Part shown: piece by piece, positions 8,255 to 16,353 of the stretch
How the letters are laid out: each line of letters opens with the position of its first letter
How positions within the stretch are numbered: the stretch's first letter is position 1
Origin: Phycisphaerae bacterium RAS1
GTDB lineage: Bacteria > Planctomycetota > Phycisphaerae > UBA1845 > Fen-1342
Direction: 5' to 3'
Assembly (NCBI GenBank): GCA_007859745.1
Contig: SMLU01000001.1
Coordinates: forward strand, 2,542,001-2,606,000
Length of the DNA: 64,000 nt
The notes under the pieces: generated by a model
The model's input: the letters and a program-made list of their open reading frames with translations, nothing else
Told to the model about the DNA's origin: nothing
Databases searched by the model: none
Program-made: the position numbers and the translations under genes

Positions 8255-8585
8255 AGATGGTCGTCCCCTCTCGAACGGCGTCGCCCACCACGTTGCCCCA
8301 ACTTGCCGCAAGCCGACAGACTCGCGCGGGCGTCTCAACCAGAATGTCGATTCCCGCGACCAGCCCCTTCATCGCCCGATACGCTGCCCGCTCCAGTGGC
8401 AGCGTTCGCTCCGCCGTGTCCTTCACCACCAGCAGGTCATAATCGCTGTCGGCCCGCGCCGTCCCCCGCGCCCGCGAGCCGAAGAGAATAATCCGATCCG
8501 GGTCAATGGCCGCCACGATCCGCCGCACAATCTCGTCCAGCGGCGCCGCGAGCGCGGGCAACCCATTTGGCGATCGTGCGACCAT
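8241..8585 (-). CDS. MNT-type minimal nucleotidyltransferase (MntA-like antitoxin)
   Basis: This 114-residue protein starts at the ATG at 8585. It has the pol-beta superfamily signature GSX10DXD: FGSRARG with G36 and S37, then D48 and D50 in SDYDLLVV. The family length is about 100-140 residues. In characterised MntA/HepT pairs this enzyme adds AMP units to the HEPN RNase toxin and thereby silences it. Here the HEPN partner overlaps the 3' end of this gene but carries an amber codon, so the pair may be decaying while this member still looks intact. Confidence 0.85.
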   Translation of the reverse strand: MVARSPNGLPALAAPLDEIVRRIVAAIDPDRIILFGSRARGTARADSDYDLLVVKDTAERTLPLERAAYRAMKGLVAGIDILVETPARVCRLAASWGNVVGDAVREGTTIYERG

Positions 8586-8653
8586 GACATGATTATACGA
8601 AATCCGCCTCGACTGCGCCGCAACCCGTGGTGCGGTCCGCGACCTGCCCGGCA

Positions 8654-8677
8654 GCGGCCGACTCGGAGGTCGGCCGC
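8654..8677. repeat. 9-bp-stem hairpin with TCGGAG loop
   Basis: The arms GCGGCCGAC and GTCGGCCGC enclose the loop TCGGAG. The hairpin lies 43 bases beyond the stop of the minus-strand PLP-enzyme gene and may act as its terminator. Two more members of the same family are at 15154-15177 (inside a gene) and 16330-16353. Confidence 0.7.
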
Positions 8678-8719
8678 TACATATCCCCGCGTCACTTGTG
8701 ACTTCGGACTTCAGACTTC

Positions 8720-9937
8720 CTACTTCTCCAGCGCCATCCGCACATCCTCCACCAAATCCTCCGTCGTCTCCAATCCCACGTACAGCCGGATCATCCACGC
8801 CGGCATCTGCGAATCCTGGCTCCAGAAATTGCCGCCCAGAACCAGGCTCTCGTGCCCGCCCCAGCTCACGCCGATGCTGAACAGCTTCAGGCGGTCGATG
8901 AACCTGTGCGTCGCCTCGCGCGACTGCTCGTGCAGCTCGAAACTGAACAGCCCGCCGAAGCCGCGCATCTGCCGCAAGGCCAGTGCATGCCCCGCGTCGG
9001 ACTCCAGCCCCGGATGCCGCACGCGGCGCACGCTCGGATGCTGCGCCAGGAATCGCGCCACCGCCAGACCGCTGCGCTGATGCTGCTCCAGCCGCACGCC
9101 CAGCGTCCGCACGCCGCGAATCAGCAGCCACGCGGCGAACGGATCAATCGTCCCGCCCACCAGCTCCACCTCGCGGAACACGCGGCGGCGAAGTTGCTCG
9201 TCGCGCCCGCACACCACGCCCGCCACCACGTCGCTGTGACCGCCGATGTACTTCGTGGCGCTGTGCACCACCAGGTCGCAGCCCAGCTCCAGCGGCGTCT
9301 GGTAGAACGGCGAGGCCCAGGAATTATCGAACGCAACGGGAATTCCGCGGCGGCGGGCCTCGGCCGTGATGGAGCGCACGTCGAGTATCTCCATCGTGCC
9401 GCTGGTCGGGCTTTCGATGTAGATCAGCTTCGTCTCAGGGCGGATGGCGGCGATGTAATCCGCGGGATCGATGCTGTTGACGAACGTGGTCGTCACGCCG
9501 AAACGCGGCAGGTAGTTTCGCAAGTATCGGGCCGTCGGCCAGTAGCACCGCTCGGCACACACGACGTGTGCGCCGGCATGCACGCACGCGTTGATCGCAG
9601 CGCTGATCGCCGCCATGCCCGACGAAAGGCAAAAGCACCACTCCGCCTGTTCGAGCCTGGCAAGCTTGGCCTCCAGAACAGCCGTGGTCGGATTGCCGAC
9701 GCGTGTGTATTCGTAATACGGGCTGCCGGCCGCCTTGCGCTTCTCAAACGCCTCCGCGTCGGGAAAGAGAAACGTGGACGCCTGGTAGATCGGCACCGCC
9801 GCCGGCCCGCCGACAACGTGGCTCGCCTCGCCAAAGTGCGTGCAGATCGTCTCGAAGCCGACCTGCGATGGCAAATCGTCGCTCGGCCGGCGCGGGATGA
9901 ACGGTTCGTTGTCCGGTTCGTGAATGGGAAGGTTCAT
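8720..9937 (-). CDS. Cys/Met metabolism PLP-dependent enzyme (cystathionine gamma-synthase/lyase type)
   Basis: This 405-residue protein matches the Cys_Met_Meta_PP family over its whole length. Visible features are the substrate-site YYEYTRVGNPT near residue 75, the SSGMAA cofactor-phosphate site, the FDNSWASP aspartate, and the PLP-binding lysine in HSATKYIGGHSD. The family includes cystathionine gamma-synthase, cystathionine lyases, O-acylhomoserine sulfhydrylase and methionine gamma-lyase, and the sequence alone does not separate them. An AGGGTGAG ribosome-binding site lies upstream. The S46 peptidase gene ends 27 bases upstream on the same strand, so the two may share a transcript, which would fit amino-acid salvage from peptides. 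Confidence 0.88.
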   Translation of the reverse strand: MNLPIHEPDNEPFIPRRPSDDLPSQVGFETICTHFGEASHVVGGPAAVPIYQASTFLFPDAEAFEKRKAAGSPYYEYTRVGNPTTAVLEAKLARLEQAEWCFCLSSGMAAISAAINACVHAGAHVVCAERCYWPTARYLRNYLPRFGVTTTFVNSIDPADYIAAIRPETKLIYIESPTSGTMEILDVRSITAEARRRGIPVAFDNSWASPFYQTPLELGCDLVVHSATKYIGGHSDVVAGVVCGRDEQLRRRVFREVELVGGTIDPFAAWLLIRGVRTLGVRLEQHQRSGLAVARFLAQHPSVRRVRHPGLESDAGHALALRQMRGFGGLFSFELHEQSREATHRFIDRLKLFSIGVSWGGHESLVLGGNFWSQDSQMPAWMIRLYVGLETTEDLVEDVRMALEK

Positions 9938-9964
9938 GCCAGCTCACCCTGCGCGGCCGCCCGC

Positions 9965-12082
9965 TTAACGCGTCGCGTGCCCGCCCGCCTCGCCCGTTAG
10001 CTCGCGCACCAACCCCTCGGCGTTGTACACGCTGCGGAGCGCCTCGATGATCGCCCGCGAGTCGACCGCGACCGCCCGGCCCTGCACCTGCGTGAACGCG
10101 ACGTCCCACACCAGCCCGTGAATGTTCCCGTCGAACACCAGGCCGATCACCTCACCCGCCTTGTTGAACACCGGGCTGCCCGAGTTGCCGCCGATGATGT
10201 CCGCGGTGCAGACAAAATTGAATGGTGTGTCCAGTTTCACGCTGCGCTCCGGGTTGAGCCAGCGCTCCGGCAGGTCAAACGGCGCGGCGCCCTTGCGCTC
10301 CTTGAAGCGCTCATACAAGCCGGCGAAATCCGTGAACGGGGCGATCTTGCGGTCGCCCTCGCCGTACCCCGTCACTTGGCCGAACGACAGCCGCAGCGTG
10401 AAGGTCGCATCCGGCGCGATGGCGTCGCCCAGCGTGGCGAACTGGGCGGCGGCGATCTTGGCGTAGTTGGCTTTCTCAACGCTCTCCACCTCGTCTTCGT
10501 GCCGCTTGCGCAACGCGCGCGCCTCCTTGTCAATTGACGCCGCGAAGCGGATCATGGGATCGTCGCACTTCGACACCGCTTCCTGCCCGCCGGCGACAAG
10601 CTGCTTGCGCACTGCGACGTCCTTCAGCTTCGTGCCGCTCACGAGCTCGCGCGCCCGCGCGATCGGCGACTTGCCGTCCAGCGCCGCCACGCACAGCGGA
10701 TCATCCCCGCCGAAAGTCTCAACGAAGAACGAAAGCCCGCTGGCCAGCTTGTTCTCCTCCAGCACGTCGTAGATCGGCGCCTCGGTGTACAGGTCCGGCT
10801 CCAGCGTCTTCAGCCCCGCGTCGGTGTACTCGCGCAGCCGCTGCTCATTCGGTTTGGGCTTTTCCTCGGCGATGCGGACGATGTGCCGCGCGAAACCCAG
10901 CAGCGACGATTGCAGCACCGAGCGCCGCCCCTCCAGCGACGAATGCCGCAGGTAGTAGCCGCGGTACGCCTGCTCCGCCTTGGCGATGTTGTCCCATGCA
11001 TCCGCCCACTTCGCCTTGTATTCCGGATTCGCGTCGACCGCCGCCCGCAGCTTCTTTTCCGCGTCGATCTTGGCCTGCATCACCGCCGGGTCCATCAGCC
11101 CCGCCAGCGTGCCGGTGAAGGCCTTGCGGCTGTTGGCGATGCCGCGGATTTCGCCCGAGGCGATGCGGGCGTGCTCCGCGTCGCGCCCCGCGAATGACTG
11201 AAGCTGGCTCTCGCGCCGCCAGTAGCGATTGAGAATCGACGGCAACTCCACGTCGCGCAGGAACTTCAGATGATCCACGGTCAGCAGCCGCCGCGTGCGG
11301 GCCGGATGGCCGGCGATGAAGGTCAGGTCGCCCTCAGCCGCGCCGCCGCTGCTCCATTTCAGGTAGTGCTCCGGCCGCAGCGGCTTCTCATTCTCGTAAA
11401 CGCGAAAGAAACAGCAGTCCAGGTTGAAGCGCGGATACTCGAAGTTGTCGATGTCGCCGCCAAAGAAGGCGATCTTTTCCTCCGGAGCGAAGACCAGCCG
11501 CACGTCGGTGTAGCGCTTGTAGCTGTAGAGGTGGTAGCGGGCCCCCTGGTAGAGCGTCACCATCTCGCAGTGCAGCTTGGTCTTCTCCTCGGCCTCCTGC
11601 TCGACCGCGGTCATCGCGGCCTTGCGCGCGGCCAGCGCCCCGGCCGGCGGCATGCCGGGTTTGGCCGCCGCCTCGATTCGGGCCGTGACGTCCTCGATCG
11701 TCCATAGAACTTCGACGTCGCTGTCCGGGCACTTCAGCTCGTCCTCGTGCCGCGCCGCGTAGAAACCCGTCTCCAGCAGGTTCCGCTCGGCCGTGCTCAG
11801 CTTCTCAACCGCCCGGTAGCCGACGTGGTGATTGGTCATCACCAGGCCGTCCGCTGAAACGAACGAGCCGGACGCCCCGATCCGCACACACGATTTCTGC
11901 ACGTGCTCCAACCACTGAGCTGATGGCTCGAAGCCGTAGCGCTCTTTCAGCGCCGTGGTCGGCGGCTGGTTGAGCAACCACATGCCCTCGTCGGCCCGGA
12001 CAGGGCAGGGCAGGGTGAATGAAAGAAGGCAGATTCCCGCGACAACAGCGCGGCCGATGCGGAGATGCGATCTTCGTGTCAT
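9965..12082 (-). CDS. S46 family dipeptidyl peptidase (DPP7-like)
   Basis: The ATG at 12082 gives 705 residues, close to the family's about 720, with a signal peptide (RAVVAGICLLSFTLPCPVRA). S46 enzymes are periplasmic exopeptidases that remove N-terminal dipeptides. Catalytic positions are seen: the histidine in TNHHVGY (residues 85-86), the acidic residue region GGDIDNFEYPRF, and the serine in GGNSGSPVF (S634). Eighteen residues after that serine is Gly (FDG, G652). In the characterised Porphyromonas enzymes Gly at this place marks DPP7 (hydrophobic P1) and Arg marks DPP11 (acidic P1), so this enzyme should prefer hydrophobic residues. The specificity call is an inference by alignment. Confidence 0.9.
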   Translation of the reverse strand: MTRRSHLRIGRAVVAGICLLSFTLPCPVRADEGMWLLNQPPTTALKERYGFEPSAQWLEHVQKSCVRIGASGSFVSADGLVMTNHHVGYRAVEKLSTAERNLLETGFYAARHEDELKCPDSDVEVLWTIEDVTARIEAAAKPGMPPAGALAARKAAMTAVEQEAEEKTKLHCEMVTLYQGARYHLYSYKRYTDVRLVFAPEEKIAFFGGDIDNFEYPRFNLDCCFFRVYENEKPLRPEHYLKWSSGGAAEGDLTFIAGHPARTRRLLTVDHLKFLRDVELPSILNRYWRRESQLQSFAGRDAEHARIASGEIRGIANSRKAFTGTLAGLMDPAVMQAKIDAEKKLRAAVDANPEYKAKWADAWDNIAKAEQAYRGYYLRHSSLEGRRSVLQSSLLGFARHIVRIAEEKPKPNEQRLREYTDAGLKTLEPDLYTEAPIYDVLEENKLASGLSFFVETFGGDDPLCVAALDGKSPIARARELVSGTKLKDVAVRKQLVAGGQEAVSKCDDPMIRFAASIDKEARALRKRHEDEVESVEKANYAKIAAAQFATLGDAIAPDATFTLRLSFGQVTGYGEGDRKIAPFTDFAGLYERFKERKGAAPFDLPERWLNPERSVKLDTPFNFVCTADIIGGNSGSPVFNKAGEVIGLVFDGNIHGLVWDVAFTQVQGRAVAVDSRAIIEALRSVYNAEGLVRELTGEAGGHATR

Positions 12083-12189
12083 GCGATTCGTCGTTCCTGC
12101 GGCTAGAGGGGTCGCTCGCCTGAGCGGCGCCGCCCATTGTACTGACCGTGCCGTCGGCCAGCCAAGCCGGAGCTGATCCAGCGCTGCCG

Positions 12190-13350
12190 TTAGAGATCGG
12201 CGATCGGCGGTGTGGCTTCGACTGCTTTCAGGATCGGTCGCGCCAGCCAGACCCGCCCCCACTTCGCGCCGGTTGCTTCGCTTAGCATTCCCACGTTTTC
12301 AAGCGCCGCAATGGTCTTCTGAGCCGTCGGCGCGGTGACGCCCAGGCGCTCGCACGCACGCGCGACCGTCGTGTACGGGTTAATGAACAGCTCATCAAGC
12401 AGCGTCAGCGCACGGTGTTGTTTCCCGAGCTTTCCTCGGAAATCGTCGCGGAGCCTCAGGATCGACTGGCTCTGTTCAATCGCGCTGCGGCCGGTGTCGC
12501 GCACCGCTGTCAGGAAGTACTGCAGCCACGCCGGCCAGTCGCCGTGCGTGCGGATGCGCTGGAGCGCCCCGTAGTATGCGGCCTTCGTTTGCTCGATGTA
12601 GCTCGACAGATACAGCAGCGGCTTGCTCAGCCGCCCGCGCTCGATCAGGAAGAGCGTAATGAGCAATCGGCCGATGCGCCCGTTCCCGTCCAGAAACGGG
12701 TGAATCGCCTCGAAGTGCTCGTGGATCAGAGCGCACTGCACCAGCTCGGGCATCGTGCCGCGCTGGTTGACGAATACCTCCCAGTGCTTGAGGCATTCAT
12801 GCATCTCCGGGTCGGGTGGAGGCGGCACGTACGTCGCCGTCGTTAACGTCGAGCCTGGCGGCCCGATCCAGTTCGGGCTGCGCCGGAATTCGCCCGGCGT
12901 GCGCTCCTGGCCGCGCACGCCTTGCATCAGCACCTTGTGCAGATCGCGCACCAACCGCCCCGCCAGCGGCAGCTTGTCGAGCTGCCGCAATCCCCTGTTC
13001 AGCGCGGCAACGTAATTGCGCACCTCCAGCACGTCGCTGCCAGCCGGCGTGCGCTTCGGCTCGATTTCGTCCATCAGCAAGTCCGAAAGATCGGCCTGCG
13101 TCCCTTCGATGCGGCTTGACGCGACCGCCTCGCGCTTCACATACGGCGCGATCAGTAAGTCGGGATTCGGCAGGTAGCGCCCCAGTCCCGAAAGCTCGCT
13201 CAGCGCCGCATCCGCCTGCGAGAGAAGCAGCGTCAGTCGCGGGGTGTATTCGACTTCCGGCGGCAGACGACGGGGCACGAAGGTCCAGTAACCTGTCGCC
13301 GTCTTCCGCACGTCGCCGGCTCGGTCGGTCACAAAGCTTCTTGGATCCAC
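12190..13350 (-). CDS. Fic family protein (probable AMP-transferase) with internal inhibitory motif
   Basis: This 386-residue protein starts at a GTG at 13350 with GGAG ten bases upstream. It carries the Fic core motif HPFLDGNGRIGR (H217) and, in the N-terminal part, SSRIEGTQ. The latter fits the (S/T)xxxE(G/N) inhibitory helix of class II Fic proteins (S78, E82, G83), so activity should be self-restrained. A C-terminal winged-helix region (TTVARACERLGVTAPTAQKTIAALE, shown here only as a position near residues 330-360) suggests DNA binding and autoregulation, as in many Fic proteins of this layout. No separate antitoxin gene is adjacent. Fic enzymes transfer AMP or other groups onto target proteins; the target is unknown. 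Confidence 0.9.
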   Translation of the reverse strand: MDPRSFVTDRAGDVRKTATGYWTFVPRRLPPEVEYTPRLTLLLSQADAALSELSGLGRYLPNPDLLIAPYVKREAVASSRIEGTQADLSDLLMDEIEPKRTPAGSDVLEVRNYVAALNRGLRQLDKLPLAGRLVRDLHKVLMQGVRGQERTPGEFRRSPNWIGPPGSTLTTATYVPPPPDPEMHECLKHWEVFVNQRGTMPELVQCALIHEHFEAIHPFLDGNGRIGRLLITLFLIERGRLSKPLLYLSSYIEQTKAAYYGALQRIRTHGDWPAWLQYFLTAVRDTGRSAIEQSQSILRLRDDFRGKLGKQHRALTLLDELFINPYTTVARACERLGVTAPTAQKTIAALENVGMLSEATGAKWGRVWLARPILKAVEATPPIADL

Positions 13351-13390
13351 GCTTTAGCCGCTCCGAAAGGAGTTTACAGAGCGCCGATCG

Positions 13391-13440
13391 CTTTGTAAAT
13401 ATATGCCGCATATTTTAAAAGTACGGCCGCCTTTGAAAAC
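13391..13440 (-). promoter_or_regulatory. AT-rich promoter/operator region of the Fic gene
   Basis: This is the most AT-rich stretch of the neighbourhood, just upstream of the Fic start. It contains the inverted repeat ATATGC-C-GCATAT at 13401-13413 and runs of A and T on both sides. With the winged-helix domain in the Fic protein itself, this palindrome is a candidate operator for autoregulation. No sharp -35/-10 pair can be assigned. Confidence 0.45.
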
Positions 13441-13509
13441 GCCTATTAATCCGATCGCCGACCAGGAAGGCGACGCATCCGCGCCACAGGCAGTGAACCG
13501 AATACCCCC

Positions 13510-15681
13510 TCAGCGACGGCGCATCTCAATCTGCGTTTCAAGTTCACGTAGTTCGGCATCCTGCGGATTCGCGCTGCGCATCCGGCGCACTTCGGCCAGC
13601 GCCTCCGCGACGCGCTGCTGCTGCAATAGCGCGTCAATCAGGTTGCGGCCGGCGGCCCGGTGTGACGGGTCTGCCGCCAGCGCCGCCCGAAAACGTTCCG
13701 TCGCAAGGTCCATCCGCCCGCGCTGCGCGTCCGCGACGCCGCGGCTGCTCAGGGCGTCCGCGTACGTCGGCAGCAGCCGGATGGCCTCGTCCAGCGCCGC
13801 GACGGCGTCGTCGAGCCGGCCGGCGACCAGGTGGGCGTTCCCGAGGTTAAGCCACGCTTCTGCAAACGTCGGCCGGTCTTTCACCAGGCCCGCCAGGATT
13901 TCAACCGCTTCGTCCACCCGGCCCTGCGACGCGACCGCCGCCGCCAGGCCGTTACGGCCGCGGGGATCGTCGGGATCCAGCTCGGCGGCCCGGCGGAACG
14001 CTCGCTCGGATTCGGCGAACTCGCCCAGACGCAAGTGGGCGTCGCCCAATCCGCGCCAGGCGATGGCGAACGTCGGGTCGCGCTGCGCCGCAAAGCCGTA
14101 ATCGGCGACCGCCCTTTCGTATTCGCCCAGGTCGAACCACGCGCTGCCGCGGTTCCAATGGGCGTCGACGTTGTTTGGATCGAGGGCCAGCGCCGCGTCG
14201 AATTCGCGCAACGCCTCCGGAAATCGCTTCAGGTTGGCCAGCGCAACGGCGTGATTCGTGTGGGCAAAGGGCATCGCGCGGCGCGGCCGCTGCCACCAGC
14301 CATTGGCGATCAGCGCCGCCGGCAGCAGCACAACCGCGGCGACCGCCACGCGCCGCCACTCTCGCCGCCGCACGGCCTCAACCAGCGCGACCCCCGCCGC
14401 CGCCGCGAATACCGCCAGCGCCGGCAGAAGCGGTGAGCGATAGCGGGCAAAGACGACGAAGAGCGCGATGGCGAGAACGTTGACCACGAGCCATGCGTGC
14501 AGCGGCCATATCTGCCGCCACTGCCGGCGCGTCAGCCAGACGCCGGCGGCCGCCAGCGGCAGCAGCACGCCGAAGTGCCACGCGCGATCCATCCAGCGCG
14601 CCGCCGGAACATGCTCCAGGTACAGGTAATAGTCCTCCGTGTCAGGCCATTCATACGCCCCGAGCACGCCGCCGAATTTCCACGCCATCAGTCGCAGCCA
14701 CTCGCCGGGCTGCTCCCCGATCCGCTGAAGCGCGCGCTGCAGGTAGTGATCGGAAATCTCGCGCGGCGACGCCGGCCGGCCGAGCGCGCGGCTCACGTCT
14801 CGCTCCCAGGCCGCCTGCTCCAGGTCGCCGGTGCCGCGGCCGCGCGTCATCGTCTCGTAGGTGCCGCTGCTGCCGGGGCGATTGCCCATGGCGAAGTTCT
14901 GGCCCAGATTGGGCGTCGTAAGGACGAACTCGCCGAGCACAATGCGGTTGCGAACCGCCCATGGACCGATCGGTACCAGCACCCCGAGCAGGAGCAGCAC
15001 GACGCACACGGCGCGTGACCGCGCGCGTTTCAGGCGCGTGTTCTGGGTTCGACCAGTCAGCGCCGCCGCCAGCGATACCGGCACGAGTGCGAGCGCGTTC
15101 TGCCGCGTCAGAATGAGCAACCCGAGACACAGCCCGTGCCACAGCCACCCGTAGCGTCCGACCTCCGAGTCGGACGCCGTCGGCGGCGGAGGGCCGACGC
15201 AACGCTGGAGCGTCCACAGACACAGGGCGCTCAGGAAGACTTCGAGAGCGGTCTTCTGAATCAGCCCGTCAAAGAAAATCACCGGCGGATAGAGCGCCAG
15301 CAACACGCCCGCGGCAAGCCCCGCCGTCGCGCCGAACAAACACCGCCCGAGCAGCATCGTCAGCGCGCAGCCGGCCGCCCCGACGAGAATCTGGAATAGG
15401 CGAGGTCCGATCAGGCCGTCGCCGGTCAGCGCGCGGATCGCCGCCAGAACATAGGCATAGAGCGGCGCGTGAAAAAACTCGCGCGGCGCAAGCCACTCGC
15501 CTCCCGCAATTTCACGGGCCGCATCGACGTAAACACGCGCATCCGAAAGCGGAAACTCAATAAAACCGAGCGGGCGGATTTGGTAGAGATAGGCCGCGCG
15601 GACGCCCAGCGCCAGGAAAAAAACCGCCAGCACGCCGCGCCAGCCGGACGCTGCGACGGACTGCCCGCGGCGTTGCGTCAT
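13510..15681 (-). CDS. GT39-like membrane glycosyltransferase with C-terminal TPR repeats
   Basis: The 723-residue protein has about 10 membrane helices in residues 15-470, with the first-loop acidic motif typical of GT-C/PMT-type enzymes (FPLSDARVYVDAAREI) that use lipid-linked sugars. From about residue 480 to the end come at least five TPR units (for example AVALANLKRFPEALREFDAA, then DPNNVDAHWNRGSAWFDLGE), presumably periplasmic. Around residues 163-178 the sequence PPPTASDSEVGRYG is a translated palindromic repeat (DNA 15154-15177) sitting in frame in a loop. The start overlaps the stop of the upstream lipoprotein gene (ATGA at 15678-15681). The donor and acceptor are unknown. Confidence 0.85.
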   Translation of the reverse strand: MTQRRGQSVAASGWRGVLAVFFLALGVRAAYLYQIRPLGFIEFPLSDARVYVDAAREIAGGEWLAPREFFHAPLYAYVLAAIRALTGDGLIGPRLFQILVGAAGCALTMLLGRCLFGATAGLAAGVLLALYPPVIFFDGLIQKTALEVFLSALCLWTLQRCVGPPPPTASDSEVGRYGWLWHGLCLGLLILTRQNALALVPVSLAAALTGRTQNTRLKRARSRAVCVVLLLLGVLVPIGPWAVRNRIVLGEFVLTTPNLGQNFAMGNRPGSSGTYETMTRGRGTGDLEQAAWERDVSRALGRPASPREISDHYLQRALQRIGEQPGEWLRLMAWKFGGVLGAYEWPDTEDYYLYLEHVPAARWMDRAWHFGVLLPLAAAGVWLTRRQWRQIWPLHAWLVVNVLAIALFVVFARYRSPLLPALAVFAAAAGVALVEAVRRREWRRVAVAAVVLLPAALIANGWWQRPRRAMPFAHTNHAVALANLKRFPEALREFDAALALDPNNVDAHWNRGSAWFDLGEYERAVADYGFAAQRDPTFAIAWRGLGDAHLRLGEFAESERAFRRAAELDPDDPRGRNGLAAAVASQGRVDEAVEILAGLVKDRPTFAEAWLNLGNAHLVAGRLDDAVAALDEAIRLLPTYADALSSRGVADAQRGRMDLATERFRAALAADPSHRAAGRNLIDALLQQQRVAEALAEVRRMRSANPQDAELRELETQIEMRRR
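15154..15177. repeat. TCGGAG-loop palindrome inside the glycosyltransferase gene
   Basis: A 9-bp stem (GCGTCCGAC and GTCGGACGC) encloses the loop CTCCGA, the reverse complement of the loop in the copies at 8654-8677 and 16330-16353. It lies in frame in a coding region without breaking it. Confidence 0.75.
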
Positions 15682-16163
15682 TTCTCGCTGAGCAGCGCCC
15701 GCAGCTCGGCGCGCTGCCGATCCAGCCGCTGCACGACGCGGGCCGCCTCCGACGAGAGCAGCTTGAGAAACGCGTCCCTGTCGCGCGACTGGTCCAGCGT
15801 GTACAGCACCGCGTCCAGCCGCTCGATCAGCCGCCGCGCGACCTCGCGGCTGCGCGCCGGTTCATCCTTTTGCACCAGTTCAAGAAACGTCGGCAGGTAG
15901 AGATCGGCCCATTTTTGCGGCTCAAAGCGCTGACCGGCGTACATCTCGGCGAATGTCGTGAGGTAGGCGTCTGGGCGTTGATGCAGGCGTTCGAGCGTCT
16001 GCCGATGGAGGTCGGGACCGACGCCGTCGGGCGTGAAGTTGCCGCCGACGATGGTCTGAATGTCGAGAGCGGTCTCGCTGGGGCGGGATTCCTGCGTGCA
16101 GGCCAGACTGAGGGCCAGCGCCGCCGCGCCGACCGACAGTGTGATGGTTCGAATCATGCTCAT
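15678..16163 (-). CDS. Small lipoprotein, paralogue of the neighbouring 148-residue protein
   Basis: This 161-residue protein begins MSMIRTITLSVGAAALALSL and has a lipobox (LSLAC), so it is probably a lipid-anchored envelope protein. Its body aligns from end to end with the protein at 16353-16799: IVGGNFTPDGVGPDLH here against IVGGNFMPDCIGPDKH there, then LYLPTFLELVQ against LYLPSFLEMVK, then a shared C-terminal helix. I do not recognise the family. It is coupled to the glycosyltransferase gene downstream by a 4-base overlap. Start codons at 16163 and 16157 are both possible. Confidence 0.7.
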   Translation of the reverse strand: MSMIRTITLSVGAAALALSLACTQESRPSETALDIQTIVGGNFTPDGVGPDLHRQTLERLHQRPDAYLTTFAEMYAGQRFEPQKWADLYLPTFLELVQKDEPARSREVARRLIERLDAVLYTLDQSRDRDAFLKLLSSEAARVVQRLDRQRAELRALLSEK

Positions 16164-16208
16164 CGTCCAAACCGCGCCATCCGAGCCGCGACTTCCGAGC
16201 CGTGACTT

Positions 16209-16291
16209 CCGAGCCGCGACCGTGAGGGAGCGGTGCTGTGTTGCCTCACCTTGCTCCGCGCCCGACCCACTCCCTCACGGTCGCGGCTCGG
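16209..16291. repeat. Inverted pair of a 25-bp GC-rich repeat
   Basis: CCGAGCCGCGACCGTGAGGG plus AGCGG at 16209-16233 is repeated in inverse orientation (nearly complete) at 16269-16291, with about 35 bases between. Partial copies of the CCGAGCC head lie just upstream (16190-16208). A third full copy is at 59069-59093. The block fills the gap between the two small paralogous genes. Confidence 0.75.
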
Positions 16292-16329
16292 ACCGAACCC
16301 GCCGTCGGCCGCAGAGGGCCGACGCTACG

Positions 16330-16353
16330 GCGTCCGACTCGGAGGTCGGACGC
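16330..16353. repeat. TCGGAG-loop palindrome at a gene end
   Basis: A 9-bp stem (GCGTCCGAC and GTCGGACGC) encloses the loop TCGGAG. The adjoining TAC of the repeat supplies the TAG stop codon of the minus-strand gene that ends at 16353. It may double as a terminator. Confidence 0.75.
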
